Shown here in pieces: positions 1-8,027 of a DNA stretch of 34,197 nucleotides. Source of the DNA: Candidatus Saccharimonadota bacterium (GTDB lineage: Bacteria; Patescibacteriota; Saccharimonadia; Saccharimonadales; UBA4665); NCBI GenBank assembly GCA_014378615.1, contig JACMNI010000032.1, positions 1-34,197 on the forward strand. The letters are read 5' to 3'. The notes under the pieces were generated by a model. That model was not told the DNA's origin. It saw only the letters and a list, made by a program, of their open reading frames with translations, and ran no database searches. The translations under genes and the position numbers were made by a program. Numbering within the stretch: the stretch's first letter is position 1; every line of letters begins with the position of its first letter.

Positions 1-70
1 CGACGACTCGGATGGCTGTGGTACCGATGTCCAAGCCAAAGAAGTCTGATACCCCACTCAGTATATTCAT
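1..70 (-). CDS. pilM: PilM, type IV pilus assembly ATPase (N-terminal fragment)
   Basis: Only the first 23 codons lie in the window; the gene continues past position 1. Reading from the ATG at 68-70 gives MNILSGVSDFFGLDIGTTAIRVV. The FFGLDIGTTAIRVV stretch is the phosphate-1 loop of the actin-like FtsA/PilM fold, in the form typical of PilM. PilM is a cytoplasmic nucleotide-binding protein that recruits PilN and PilO to the inner-membrane platform of type IV pili. A TATACT box lies 10 nt upstream and there is no Shine-Dalgarno site, so the mRNA leader would be only a few nt. It follows a 761-residue secreted protein by 38 nt, which places that protein in a pilus context. FtsA or MreB could share the loop, but the leading SDFFGLDIGTT is PilM-like. 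Confidence 0.75.
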   Translation of the reverse strand, partial: MNILSGVSDFFGLDIGTTAIRVV

Positions 71-80
71 ATTAGTTTCA

Positions 81-86
81 AGTATA
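81..86 (-). promoter_or_regulatory. -10 element of pilM
   Basis: TATACT on the minus strand, preceded by TGG (extended -10 style), 10 nt before the pilM ATG. I see no good -35. It suggests pilM has its own promoter besides any read-through from the 761-aa gene. Confidence 0.5.
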
Positions 87-108
87 CCATAAGCGTTTCA
101 GGAACTGC

Positions 109-2394
109 CTACAAAGTTGGCGGCAAACTTTTAATACTGTCCGGCTTATTGGCCTTGGTTTTAAATACTGGCTTGCCCAAGAAAAATTCTGGGGTGTAAT
201 TAACCTCTTCGGCTACATTGGCGCTGCCCTTGCCTTCTGTAAGTGCGGCGTCTTTTAGTGTTCCAGTTGTTCGCTGCAAAACTATGCGTTGCGCTATAAG
301 GGCACCGCGCACAGTGAGTTTGTCTTTACATTTATCGACTACATCCAGTGTTATCGGGTTGCCGTTAGCGCTTTTGCGACAAGTATAAATCCTTCCGCTG
401 TCGGCAATTAGAGTTCCTGTGCTGTCATAACGAGGCTGAGCAATATACAAGCCGTCCATCTGTTTTACATTATCGCCAACATAAATATTGCCTCGGACAA
501 TGATGGACAAGTAAGGAATAGTGTTAAGGCTGCCCCAGCCGGTACTGTACTCAATGTTGTCGGTTATTATGACATCTCCATCTACAAATAGCGTGCTGCG
601 ATTAGAAATAAGACCACCGGGTTTAACTTTCACCGAAGCGCCACCTGGATTTCGGCGCAGCTGGGTGCCATTTGGAATATCGTTGTTTAGGTCTACGATA
701 CCGTTACTTGTATTGATTGCAATTTTGCTGCTGTTAGCGGCGTCATATTGCATATCGGTAAAGTAGTCTGGGGCACAATAGCCTTTAGCGTCGTCAGTAC
801 TAAAATTACTTTTCCCGCCAAAATCAGTGCCCGCTACTGGAGCAGTATTGGCGAATGTGAGGCCTGATGGTTGCACAGGGCTTGGACCGGGCAAAGTGCG
901 TAAATCGGCTGAAGCCACACCATCGACATTCATCATGGCAATGGCGGCCAGTTGAGTGCCTGCTCCACCTTTGCCAAGCTTGAAGTTTCCAAGTAGGCGG
1001 CCCTTACTAATACCCACGTCTGCATCGTCACACGTACCATCGAGTCGCTTAAAGCTGCCACCAGTGAAGATATCGCCTCCGTAAGCTTTGAAATATGGTT
1101 TGCGGCCTACAACTAAAGTTTCTGTACACGTTATTGGCGCACTAAAATCTGGTCCCGACAAGGTATAGGTAACTGAATAGGGACCGTACGGCAGTGGACT
1201 TGCGTTTATCTGAGACGAGGTTATTGTACCGCCGCTGGCAGTAAAAGGAACGTTATTAGCGGTCACAGGTCCCGGACCGACAACATTAATTGAATCTACA
1301 GCCGGGCTTGGAGTTATTAAGCCCGTGTAGCCAAAATTGACGTTGAAAGTAAATGGCTCACTTTCATCGGGTGCGCCTGAAGTGTTAAGCCCCCCGCAGG
1401 TTCGTCTTGCCCGACAGGTACCGTCACCGGGTAAGTCCATATCAGTGGGTGCAGGATACTGCGTACCAGGTATATTGCTGCAAAGATCAGGTATTTCTGG
1501 TACAAGTTCCAGACTAAGATCATAATATTGTTCTTCGCACTCCCCGTACGACACGCTATTTAAACCCGCCCTTTGTACTAATGCGCCCGACGGCGCATAG
1601 CAGCTTTCGCGGCGAGCAGAGCCAGAAAGAGCGTGGTAACTAGCAATACCCTGAAAGTACATCCTTACGTTTATTGTAGTAGGAGTGATTATCGGTGGAG
1701 TAGTGTACGTTACCGGAACTGCACCAGCAAACCAGTAACGGCTAGTATTGTCTCGATATATCCTTAGTTCGCGGTTACTACTAGCAAAATTAATGGTGCC
1801 TGAACCACCTGTAACATCAAATCGCGTAATTAAAGTGCGTACATCTACCAAGGCCGGTCGCATATTAGTAGATCCAATGGCATTTGGAAATCGGTCATTG
1901 GCATCTGTCGGCGTTACCCAGCGGCTGTTATCGTCTGCAATTACTCCAGCGGCAGATGCGGGAGCGGCTCCGGCAGTCGTAGTGGATGGGTATAAGTCAG
2001 CAGCTACTAGGCTAGCGCATAAAAAACTCATTGAATTTACTTGCATATCGACTGAGGTAGAGCCATACGCAACCGTAGTAGGAGTGATGTTATTTGGCCT
2101 TCCCGCTGCAGACAACCAGGTCTGGCCATTATAAGACGCTCCGCCCCCACCGGGAGCTCCATTAATAATCTGCCTCAATTTATAGCTACTGGAACGATAG
2201 CTCGACAGATAATTGCGGCACTCATTATCCATCTCGAAGGCCCGTCCAACACCTGCATCTAAATTTGAGTTAATATAAGCTGTGGAGTATAGAGCGTGGG
2301 CGTTACCACTCGAGAAAATAGCCGTCCAAACTAAGGCTGCAAAAATGATCTTTAACGACCCCACTACTAGCGAGTTTTTACGTATTTCGTTCAC
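109..2394 (-). CDS. Large secreted surface protein of a pilus-linked locus
   Basis: 761 residues with no named family recognised. An N-terminal hydrophobic segment (about residues 9-28) ends in an AHA motif at 32-34, a good signal peptidase I site. No C-terminal anchor or sorting motif is visible, so the protein is probably exported. The middle is Thr/Ser/Pro/Gly-rich with scattered Cys, as in extracellular beta-structure. Around residues 430-700 there is an FKAYGGDIFTGG segment and a run of short hydrophobic beta strands (SLFVDGDVIITDN-like, IIVRGNIYVGDN-like), resembling the solenoid-like C-terminal regions of large PilX- or bactofilin-like CPR surface proteins. The start is GTG, overlapping the TGA of the upstream 194-aa gene (GTGA), so the two are translationally coupled. 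It lies just upstream of pilM. A minor pilin or tip-adhesin role is inference. Confidence 0.6.
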   Translation of the reverse strand: MNEIRKNSLVVGSLKIIFAALVWTAIFSSGNAHALYSTAYINSNLDAGVGRAFEMDNECRNYLSSYRSSSYKLRQIINGAPGGGGASYNGQTWLSAAGRPNNITPTTVAYGSTSVDMQVNSMSFLCASLVAADLYPSTTTAGAAPASAAGVIADDNSRWVTPTDANDRFPNAIGSTNMRPALVDVRTLITRFDVTGGSGTINFASSNRELRIYRDNTSRYWFAGAVPVTYTTPPIITPTTINVRMYFQGIASYHALSGSARRESCYAPSGALVQRAGLNSVSYGECEEQYYDLSLELVPEIPDLCSNIPGTQYPAPTDMDLPGDGTCRARRTCGGLNTSGAPDESEPFTFNVNFGYTGLITPSPAVDSINVVGPGPVTANNVPFTASGGTITSSQINASPLPYGPYSVTYTLSGPDFSAPITCTETLVVGRKPYFKAYGGDIFTGGSFKRLDGTCDDADVGISKGRLLGNFKLGKGGAGTQLAAIAMMNVDGVASADLRTLPGPSPVQPSGLTFANTAPVAGTDFGGKSNFSTDDAKGYCAPDYFTDMQYDAANSSKIAINTSNGIVDLNNDIPNGTQLRRNPGGASVKVKPGGLISNRSTLFVDGDVIITDNIEYSTGWGSLNTIPYLSIIVRGNIYVGDNVKQMDGLYIAQPRYDSTGTLIADSGRIYTCRKSANGNPITLDVVDKCKDKLTVRGALIAQRIVLQRTTGTLKDAALTEGKGSANVAEEVNYTPEFFLGKPVFKTKANKPDSIKSLPPTL

Positions 2395-2975
2395 GGCTGC
2401 CCTTTTTCTACCGCGGCATCAGCGGCCTGATTTAAATAACTGCTTTTCTTATTGGCAGCTTTTCGTTGTTCGGTAACACCTTTTTCGCGCTCTGTTACAA
2501 AGGTCACAATCTTTTTTAGCGTACTTGGGTCGTACGTCTGTATTGTGAAATTAGTACTATAACCAATCTTTGGGTCATACACTTTATTTAAAGCCTCTAA
2601 GTAACGTTGAGCAGCCGCTTCGTCGCCCGTAGCGGCGGCAGAACGCGTAAGTATAAACAGGCAGTTGGGGTCTAATTCGTAGTTCTTTGTTTTAGTAATT
2701 TGGCTTTCTAGTTGTGATAGTGCTGTTAAGTCGTTTTTATTAAGTGCCCCGCTCGCATCTTTTATTACCTCAACACTGCATATTCCAACCCTAGCCTTTA
2801 TACCAGAATCAGCCACATAAGATTCTTGAGCCTTCATGTATAAAATAGCTGCGACAGCGCCCACGATCAAAAGCAGGATAAAAATAAGCTTTTTCCTAGC
2901 CAATAACACTCTGAATCGACCGAAGTTACGCGGTCCGTTAGAATTATCACCTCCACCTACGAACGTTTCAGACAC
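2391..2975 (-). CDS. Single-pass membrane protein, first gene of the pilus-linked operon
   Basis: 194 residues, family not recognised. About 28 polar residues precede a basic patch and one hydrophobic helix at about 29-47 (LIFILLLIVGAVAAILYM). The rest (about 50-194) is soluble, mostly helical and charged, with two Cys (CSVEV and NCLFIL) and a short TPR-like helical pair around 90-130. The topology is probably N-in with the C-terminal domain outside. The start is GTG, preceded at 6 nt by GGAG. The stop TGA overlaps the GTG of the 761-aa secreted protein, so the two products are likely made in fixed ratio and may form a complex. Confidence 0.6.
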   Translation of the reverse strand: MSETFVGGGDNSNGPRNFGRFRVLLARKKLIFILLLIVGAVAAILYMKAQESYVADSGIKARVGICSVEVIKDASGALNKNDLTALSQLESQITKTKNYELDPNCLFILTRSAAATGDEAAAQRYLEALNKVYDPKIGYSTNFTIQTYDPSTLKKIVTFVTEREKGVTEQRKAANKKSSYLNQAADAAVEKGQP

Positions 2976-3014
2976 CTATATCTCCACCGCTCTACTCGAT
3001 TGATCCTTTTTGAA

Positions 3015-3043
3015 AGTATAGCAAAGTGCTTGTGATTATTAAA
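3015..3043 (-). promoter_or_regulatory. Promoter of the 194-aa/761-aa operon
   Basis: TTTAAT (3038-3043), 17 bp, then TATACT (3015-3020) on the minus strand. The leader of about 35 nt carries the GGAG site used by the GTG start at 2975. Confidence 0.5.
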
Positions 3044-3164
3044 CATGCAGGTCAGCGACATCAATTTTACGATTTGTAAAATTTCTCATAGTTATTTGTT
3101 AATTACTTCGCTTAACTGATGGAGTAACAATATCTAACTACCGCCATAAATCAAAGGAGAAATC

Positions 3165-3908
3165 ATGAGTCAATTTAATATTGAACGCTCGCTGCAAACA
3201 TCGGCCGACAAAGTATTTGCATTCCTTCCCGCCTTGCTAGGAGCCATACTATTTTTAGTAATCGGCTACTTTGTAGCTAAAACTATTCAGAAAGTAGTGC
3301 AAAAAGCTCTCGGCAAAGCCCGCTTCGACCGCGCCCTACACACTTCCCCAGCCGGCAAGCTGCTCGACAGACTGTTCGAAAGCCCAACAGCGGTAGTTGG
3401 TAAGCTAGTTTTCTACACAATATTCCTATTGTTTATATCATTTGCCGTCTCGGCCCTCAATATTCCTACGTTAAATGCCATCATGACGGGAATCTTCACC
3501 TACATTCCTAAAATTATTGCTTCAGTAATCATCTTCCTAGTTGCCAGTGCAATTACGGGCGGGGCTGAAGTATTTATTAGGCGTGTACTCGGCAAGAGCC
3601 CTATGGCCAAGATTGTAGGCGCCGTACTGCCAGTAATTACTATGTCAATTGCCATCTTCATGATTTTAAACCAGCTCGAGATTGCCCCAGCTATCGTCAA
3701 CATAACTTACACCGCTATCTTGGGCGCCATGTCACTTGGGCTAGCCCTGGCCTTTGGTCTAGGTGGCCGTGACGTCGCTTCGCAGATTCTAAGCCAAGCC
3801 TACGAGAGTGCTCAAGCCAACGCACCGATGGTAAAAGATGAAGCCCGCCGCGCCAAAGAAAACACTACGAAGCTTGCCCAGCAAGCCCGCGACAAAGCCC
3901 AACAATAA
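3165..3908 (+). CDS. CmpX/MscS-like integral membrane protein
   Basis: 247 residues with about five hydrophobic helices (roughly 17-40, 80-100, 108-130, 147-167, 178-200). The last one, ending in LGLALAFGLGGRDVASQIL, resembles the pore-lining TM3 of small-conductance mechanosensitive channels and the conserved TM-helix repeat of CmpX-type proteins. The MscS beta and cytosolic vestibule domains are absent. Instead the protein ends in a charged Ala/Lys/Gln-rich helix of about 40 residues. A role in osmotic or envelope stress is likely from the family; channel activity itself is inference. AGGAG sits 5 nt before the ATG. A 45-aa hydrophilic gene follows 92 nt downstream on the same strand. Confidence 0.6.
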   Translation: MSQFNIERSLQTSADKVFAFLPALLGAILFLVIGYFVAKTIQKVVQKALGKARFDRALHTSPAGKLLDRLFESPTAVVGKLVFYTIFLLFISFAVSALNIPTLNAIMTGIFTYIPKIIASVIIFLVASAITGGAEVFIRRVLGKSPMAKIVGAVLPVITMSIAIFMILNQLEIAPAIVNITYTAILGAMSLGLALAFGLGGRDVASQILSQAYESAQANAPMVKDEARRAKENTTKLAQQARDKAQQ

Positions 3909-4000
3909 CTTGCAACTGTCCCCCACCTGTTCAATAACTTTTCTAACTGCAAGACCAACCATTACCGAGCATACTTACACAGGTAATTAAGGAGGACACT

Positions 4001-4138
4001 ATGAGTTTAATGGATGACGCCAGTAAAGAAATAAAAGACCACAAAGACGAGGCAATGTCGCTCGAAGAAAAAATGAAGCATCGACGCGAACAGCAAAGCG
4101 ACCAGCAGACTAATACGCAAAAAGACAGCCAAGAGTAA
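4001..4138 (+). CDS. Small hydrophilic 45-residue protein
   Basis: A short gene that is easy to miss. A very strong AAGGAGG site lies 5 nt before the ATG, and the frame runs 45 codons to TAA. The protein begins MSLMDDASKEIKDHKDEA and is almost entirely Asp, Glu, Lys, Arg and Gln with no hydrophobic segment, so it should be helical or disordered and cytosolic. It has no recognised family. It follows the CmpX/MscS-like gene and may be co-expressed with it. The ribosome-binding site is the main support; a stress-type small protein is a guess. Confidence 0.55.
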   Translation: MSLMDDASKEIKDHKDEAMSLEEKMKHRREQQSDQQTNTQKDSQE

Positions 4139-4482
4139 GCTTTGGTACGAATTATAAAATAGCCCCTTGAACTCTAGAATTACCTAGAAGTACTGAACCC
4201 TGTTGAAATGGGTGCGTTATAAATTTATCTATAGGTATAAAAAAGACGCAACCATACCTTTCAAACCGACCTTTTCCATGCCGCCACTAGATAAAAGAAC
4301 CCTTGGTTACACTCCTCGATACATAAAGGAGCTTCAAAGATCCATTAGTAGTAACTGACGACTTACCTCAGCCAAGTACTTCAAACAGTCTCATTAGTCT
4401 TTTGCACACAAAGTCTGTGGGAATCATTACTCTGGGTATCAATCCACAGGTATATACTTATTGCGTAAACAAAGAGCCTTCC
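4139..4482. other. Intergenic region, 344 bp, no convincing gene
   Basis: The longest non-coding stretch of the window. It is A/T-rich. It holds a 26-codon open frame (4278-4358, MPPLDKRTLGYTPRYIKELQ...) without a ribosome-binding site, and the promoter of the epoxide hydrolase at its right end. I see no terminator, tRNA or inverted repeat. Together with the atypical gene that follows, it could mark an insertion boundary. Confidence 0.5.
4453..4458 (+). promoter_or_regulatory. -10 element of the epoxide hydrolase gene
   Basis: TATACT ending 24 nt before the ATG at 4483. It lies downstream of an in-frame ATG at 4402, so a transcript from here cannot contain that earlier start. Confidence 0.5.
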
Positions 4483-5622
4483 ATGATAAAAAAATTTACA
4501 GTCAAGATTGACCAATCCGCACTTGATGACCTTAATGAGCGCCTTAATCGTACCCGCTGGCCAGATGAGCCAGCCCACATGGACTGGAATATGGGTACAA
4601 GTACAAGTTACCTCAAAGAATTAGTGGCATATTGGAAAAACCACTACGACTGGCGCAAGCACGAAGCTGAGATAAATAAGTTTCCACAGTTTATGACGTC
4701 TATTGATGGCCATAACATTCATTTCATACATGTTAAAGGTAAGAACAAATCAGCTAAGCCTCTTCTGCTATTACATGGTTGGCCGGATAGTTTTTATCGA
4801 TTCCATAAAATAATATCGCTACTTACAGAACCCGAGAAACATGGAGGAAATGCTGACAGCGCCTATGATGTTGTCATTCCTTCGTTCCCTGGATATGGTT
4901 TTTCGTCACACGATACAGTTAGTAGTAGCAAAGCAGCAGAGCTTATTGTGGAACTTATGACCAAAGAACTTGGTTACGATGCATATATGGTAGCGGGTGG
5001 AGATATGGGAACTCGTATTGCAAAAGCTATGGCGATTGCACACCCTGAGGCCATGCTAGCCCTGCACTTAACCGATGCCGATTACCCTACTGGACAGGAA
5101 AATCCTGAAACCATGACAAAGAATGAACAAGAATTTGCTAAATATATTCAAGGTTGGTGGATGATGAATGGAATTTATGCCATGATGCACAGTACTAAAC
5201 CTCAAACTTTGGCTCCGGCGTTGAATGACTCGCCAGTAGGCCTGGCGTCATGGATGATTAGCTTTATTGATATTGGGGCTAAAGACCATGATGTTGAGGG
5301 AGCAGTTGGTGGTCGCGATGAGCTTCTCACGCTTATTATGATAAATTGGCTTACTCAAAATTCAGGCCCTGCGATTCGGATGTATGCCCTCGATGCCTTT
5401 GAAAAATACCAAAAGCCAGGTGGCCCAAGCCCAGAACCAAAGAGTAAAGTTCCTGCAGCGCTTGCGATATTCCCACGAGAAGCTCCAACACCGGAAGATT
5501 GGGGCAAGCGTTCACTAAATCTTCAAAGCTTTACTAAAATGGAAAAAGGAGGTCATTTTGCCGCTCTTGAGCTACCTGAGGAATATACTAAAGAACTGCG
5601 CAAATTCTTTGCTGACTACTGA
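4483..5622 (+). CDS. Epoxide hydrolase, microsomal/EHN type (alpha/beta hydrolase)
   Basis: 379 residues from the chosen ATG at 4483; the longer frame from 4402 starts upstream of the likely promoter and adds 27 unlike residues. It opens with the EHN domain (FTVKIDQSALDDLNERLNRTRWP). Then come the oxyanion-hole motif HGWPDS (98-103), the nucleophile elbow AGGDMG with Asp174, a lid region, the charge-relay acid in FPREAP (Glu333) and the catalytic His in KGGHFAALE (His358). This matches the Asp-Glu-His triad of microsomal and juvenile-hormone epoxide hydrolases, which open epoxides to diols. The physiological substrate is unknown. No signal peptide is seen, so it should be cytosolic. It stands alone, is visibly more A/T-rich than its neighbours, and is an odd function for a reduced genome, so recent acquisition is plausible. 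Confidence 0.85.
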   Translation: MIKKFTVKIDQSALDDLNERLNRTRWPDEPAHMDWNMGTSTSYLKELVAYWKNHYDWRKHEAEINKFPQFMTSIDGHNIHFIHVKGKNKSAKPLLLLHGWPDSFYRFHKIISLLTEPEKHGGNADSAYDVVIPSFPGYGFSSHDTVSSSKAAELIVELMTKELGYDAYMVAGGDMGTRIAKAMAIAHPEAMLALHLTDADYPTGQENPETMTKNEQEFAKYIQGWWMMNGIYAMMHSTKPQTLAPALNDSPVGLASWMISFIDIGAKDHDVEGAVGGRDELLTLIMINWLTQNSGPAIRMYALDAFEKYQKPGGPSPEPKSKVPAALAIFPREAPTPEDWGKRSLNLQSFTKMEKGGHFAALELPEEYTKELRKFFADY

Positions 5623-5684
5623 ACAAATAACACTTCACCTCAAAAAAACCTTACTGCCATTTTCGTCGGAACTATTACCTCTGT

Positions 5685-5690
5685 TACAAT
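5685..5690 (+). promoter_or_regulatory. -10 element of ychF, near-leaderless
   Basis: TACAAT followed by 8 nt and the ATG at 5699. No Shine-Dalgarno site is present between them. Confidence 0.5.
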
Positions 5691-5698
5691 AAGTATCT

Positions 5699-6784
5699 AT
5701 GAGCAATATTTCATGTGGCATTGTTGGCCTACCAAATGTGGGCAAATCAACCCTTTTTAATGCCCTGACGGGTAGTAATATTTTGGCGGCTAATTATCCG
5801 TTCGCTACTATTGACCCCAATACCGGTATCGTCCCTGTTCCAGATCATCGGCTTGGCAAATTAGAGGCGCTGTATAGCGCTAAAAAAGTGGTGCCCGCGA
5901 CGGTTACTTTCGTGGACATTGCCGGCCTGGTAGCCGGGGCTAGTCAGGGCGAGGGCTTGGGAAACCAATTCCTCGGACACATTCGTAGCACCAACGCCAT
6001 TGTTCAGGTGGTGCGGGCCTTTAGTGACGACAATGTTATTCATGTCGACACCGAGCATGATCCCAAGAAAGATATTGACGTTATTAATACCGAACTGGTT
6101 ATTGCCGATCTGCAGACCGTTCAGAAGCGCCTGCCCCGAATAGAAAAGGAAGCCCGGGCCAACCCTAAACTTAAGCCGTTAGCCGATGTGTACCAGCAAG
6201 TACACAATTTACTTGATGCCGGCACGCCGGTATGGGCTGACCCCTCAATTGACCGCGAACTTATAGCCGACCTACAACTGCTTACAGCTAAGCCAGTTAT
6301 TTATTTATTCAACCTCGATGAAGCCGGTCTGGGTGACGCTGCCAAGCAGCAGGAACTGCGCGATCTTGTAGCGCCGTCGACGGCCCTGTTTGTCTGCGCT
6401 AAATTAGAAAGCGAATTAAAAGATTTAGACGTCGGCGACGCTAAAGAACTGCTAGAGAGTTACGGCCAAAGCGAATCGGGCTTGCTACAACTTATTCACG
6501 CTACCTACACTACCCTTGGTCTGCAAAGCTACTTAACGGCTGGCGAACAGGAAGTCCGGGCCTGGACTATTGCCGCGGGAGCCACTGCCCCGCAAGCGGC
6601 TGGCGTTATTCACGGTGACTTTGAGCGCGGCTTTATTGCGGCAGAAGTGGTTGCAGCCACCGATTTACTGAGTGCCGGATCTCTCGCCGCCGCTAAAGCT
6701 GCTGGCAAGGTGCGTACCGAAGGTAAAACCTACGTTATGCAGCCCGACGACGTTGTTGAGTTCCGTTTTAACGTATCTAAATAG
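5699..6784 (+). CDS. ychF: Redox-regulated ATPase YchF (OBG family)
   Basis: 361 residues, full family length. The P-loop GLPNVGKST is at 10-18, a DIAGLVAGASQGEGLG switch II follows, and the base-recognition motif is NLDE (205-208) rather than NKxD, the change that gives YchF/Ola1 its ATP preference. A coiled-coil helical insert lies at about 130-180. A C-terminal TGS domain (about 278-361) ends in DDVVEFRFNV. YchF binds ribosomes and affects translation and the oxidative-stress response. It is transcribed alone and converges with the PH-domain gene, with only 3 nt between the stops and no terminator. Confidence 0.95.
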   Translation: MSNISCGIVGLPNVGKSTLFNALTGSNILAANYPFATIDPNTGIVPVPDHRLGKLEALYSAKKVVPATVTFVDIAGLVAGASQGEGLGNQFLGHIRSTNAIVQVVRAFSDDNVIHVDTEHDPKKDIDVINTELVIADLQTVQKRLPRIEKEARANPKLKPLADVYQQVHNLLDAGTPVWADPSIDRELIADLQLLTAKPVIYLFNLDEAGLGDAAKQQELRDLVAPSTALFVCAKLESELKDLDVGDAKELLESYGQSESGLLQLIHATYTTLGLQSYLTAGEQEVRAWTIAAGATAPQAAGVIHGDFERGFIAAEVVAATDLLSAGSLAAAKAAGKVRTEGKTYVMQPDDVVEFRFNVSK

Positions 6785-6787
6785 GGT

Positions 6788-7882
6788 TTAGGCGCCGGCT
6801 ATTTGGGTGGTATTCGGCACGATGGTGGCAGCGGTTTTTAGAGTTGCCTGTTTAGGTAGGCCGTTGAATTTCCTGGTTCGTAGTAAAGCGGGTAGCTTGG
6901 CGTAAGCAATCCGCAACGGGTGGACTTCCATGTTTAGTAAGTTACGTGGTGTTTGCAAAGGCTTAATGGCAGCCCGCGCTTTCACACCCGCCCCAAAGAT
7001 TTCGCGGCGACCGGCTTCTACTAGGCTGGCAATGTCGTCTAAGGGCTTGTGAGCCACGGCTGGGCCTGGGGTGGTGGTAGGTTGCGGTGTCATAGTCGCG
7101 GCGGCCGGGGCCGGTGGCAACGGCACCATCTGCAAGGCTAACGAGGTGACGGTTGGCGCGACAGACGGTGCTGACGAAGCTATAGGTGCGGGTACAGCCG
7201 GTGTGGGCACTAATGGATCCATTGTATTCGCCGCCGCACTAGTGGGCTGCGATGCCTGGTATTGTTGCATGAGACTTTGGGCGTATAAAAAATCGGCCAG
7301 TTCAGGAGTGGGCTTTACGGGGGTTATCGCTTCGATAGCTGTAGGCTGGTTACCTTTACCAACTTTGGCTTCTTCTAGCTTACGCTGTAAATCTTCTTGT
7401 TGTTGGTGTTGGGCTAAGAGATAGGTTTGCAGTTGCTGATTAATACGTTCAAGGTGCTGCTGCTGGTTCTCGGCTGAGTTGGATTGCTCACGCTTTAGGT
7501 CGGCCATCTGGTGCTGAATATGATTAATCAGTTTACGTAATCGCTGTTGGTTAAAGCTAGTGAACTTCAAGTTCTTATTACCGGTACTAACATTTATACG
7601 GGCTCCCATTAAGCGGTGGCTGTAGTCTATCTGGTTAATCATATCGAAACGGAGATCTTCGACGGTTAAGAATTTGAGCGGTTTTTTATCAATGAGCAGT
7701 AAGCGGATGTTGGTGGCGCACAGCAGTGCAAAGCCACCTTCGTAGGTACCGTTAACGCATTCAAAAATCTTTTCGTCATCCATTAGGATGTTAGGGAGTT
7801 CGCTAATCTCGGCTTTACCCCACGAATGCGTGTTAAAGCGGATGTTTTTGAGCTGTTTCTCTACGGACTTCAAGCTGACCAT
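6788..7882 (-). CDS. PH-domain protein with Pro/Ala-rich tail
   Basis: 364 residues from the ATG at 7880-7882. An ATG ten codons upstream (7912) overlaps the -10 box TACAAT, and GGAGGT sits 8 nt before 7882, so the later start is right. Residues about 15-115 look like a bacterial PH domain (GGFALLCATNIRLLLIDKKP, then FDMINQIDYSHR and a beta strand with NVSTGNKNLKF). A Gln-rich coiled coil (about 115-165) and a Pro/Ala/Thr linker (about 205-285) follow, with a basic C-terminus. No membrane segment or signal is seen. The ligand or partner is unknown. It is divergent from the CRP-type regulator, sharing a 145-bp intergenic region with an inverted repeat, and may be a target of that regulator. 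Confidence 0.6.
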   Translation of the reverse strand: MVSLKSVEKQLKNIRFNTHSWGKAEISELPNILMDDEKIFECVNGTYEGGFALLCATNIRLLLIDKKPLKFLTVEDLRFDMINQIDYSHRLMGARINVSTGNKNLKFTSFNQQRLRKLINHIQHQMADLKREQSNSAENQQQHLERINQQLQTYLLAQHQQQEDLQRKLEEAKVGKGNQPTAIEAITPVKPTPELADFLYAQSLMQQYQASQPTSAAANTMDPLVPTPAVPAPIASSAPSVAPTVTSLALQMVPLPPAPAAATMTPQPTTTPGPAVAHKPLDDIASLVEAGRREIFGAGVKARAAIKPLQTPRNLLNMEVHPLRIAYAKLPALLRTRKFNGLPKQATLKTAATIVPNTTQIAGA

Positions 7883-7910
7883 GTGCGAGCACCTCCCGTT
7901 ATGTGAAGGC

Positions 7911-7916
7911 ATTGTA
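7911..7916 (-). promoter_or_regulatory. -10 element of the PH-domain gene
   Basis: TACAAT on the minus strand, 28 nt before the ATG at 7882. The implied short leader contains the GGAGGT ribosome-binding site. No clear -35. Confidence 0.45.
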
Positions 7917-7955
7917 CCCTGTTTTGGGCGAGCACACCGTGAATTTGCTCACTAA

Positions 7956-7981
7956 ACATTTGTCAGTTTGATCACAAATGT
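7956..7981. promoter_or_regulatory. Inverted repeat operator between divergent genes
   Basis: A perfect inverted repeat: ACATTTGT at 7956-7963 and ACAAATGT at 7974-7981, with a 10-bp spacer (one helical turn). It lies 32 bp upstream of the -10 of the CRP/FNR-type gene, centred near -57 from its predicted start, and about 40 bp from the -10 of the divergent PH gene. The inner part (TGTCA-N6-TCACA) is close to a CRP half-site arrangement. The position fits autoregulation or joint control of both genes by the adjacent regulator; that link is inference. Confidence 0.5.
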
Positions 7982-8013
7982 CATTTTTACAGATACGGAT
8001 AGCTGTAATAACA

Positions 8014-8019
8014 GATAAT
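8014..8019 (+). promoter_or_regulatory. -10 element of the CRP/FNR-type gene, near-leaderless
   Basis: GATAAT then 8 nt to the ATG at 8028, with no Shine-Dalgarno site. Confidence 0.5.
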
Positions 8020-8027
8020 ACCCAGAT

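Noticed and set aside
4278-4358. 26-codon open frame in the 344-bp gap (MPPLDKRTLGYTPRY...)
   Set aside because: No ribosome-binding site and no -10 at leaderless spacing. It could be a remnant, but there is too little to call a gene.
7071-7424. 117-codon plus-strand frame over the PH-domain gene
   Set aside because: It is antisense to the Pro/Ala/Thr-rich tail and owes its openness to that composition. No ribosome-binding site or promoter.
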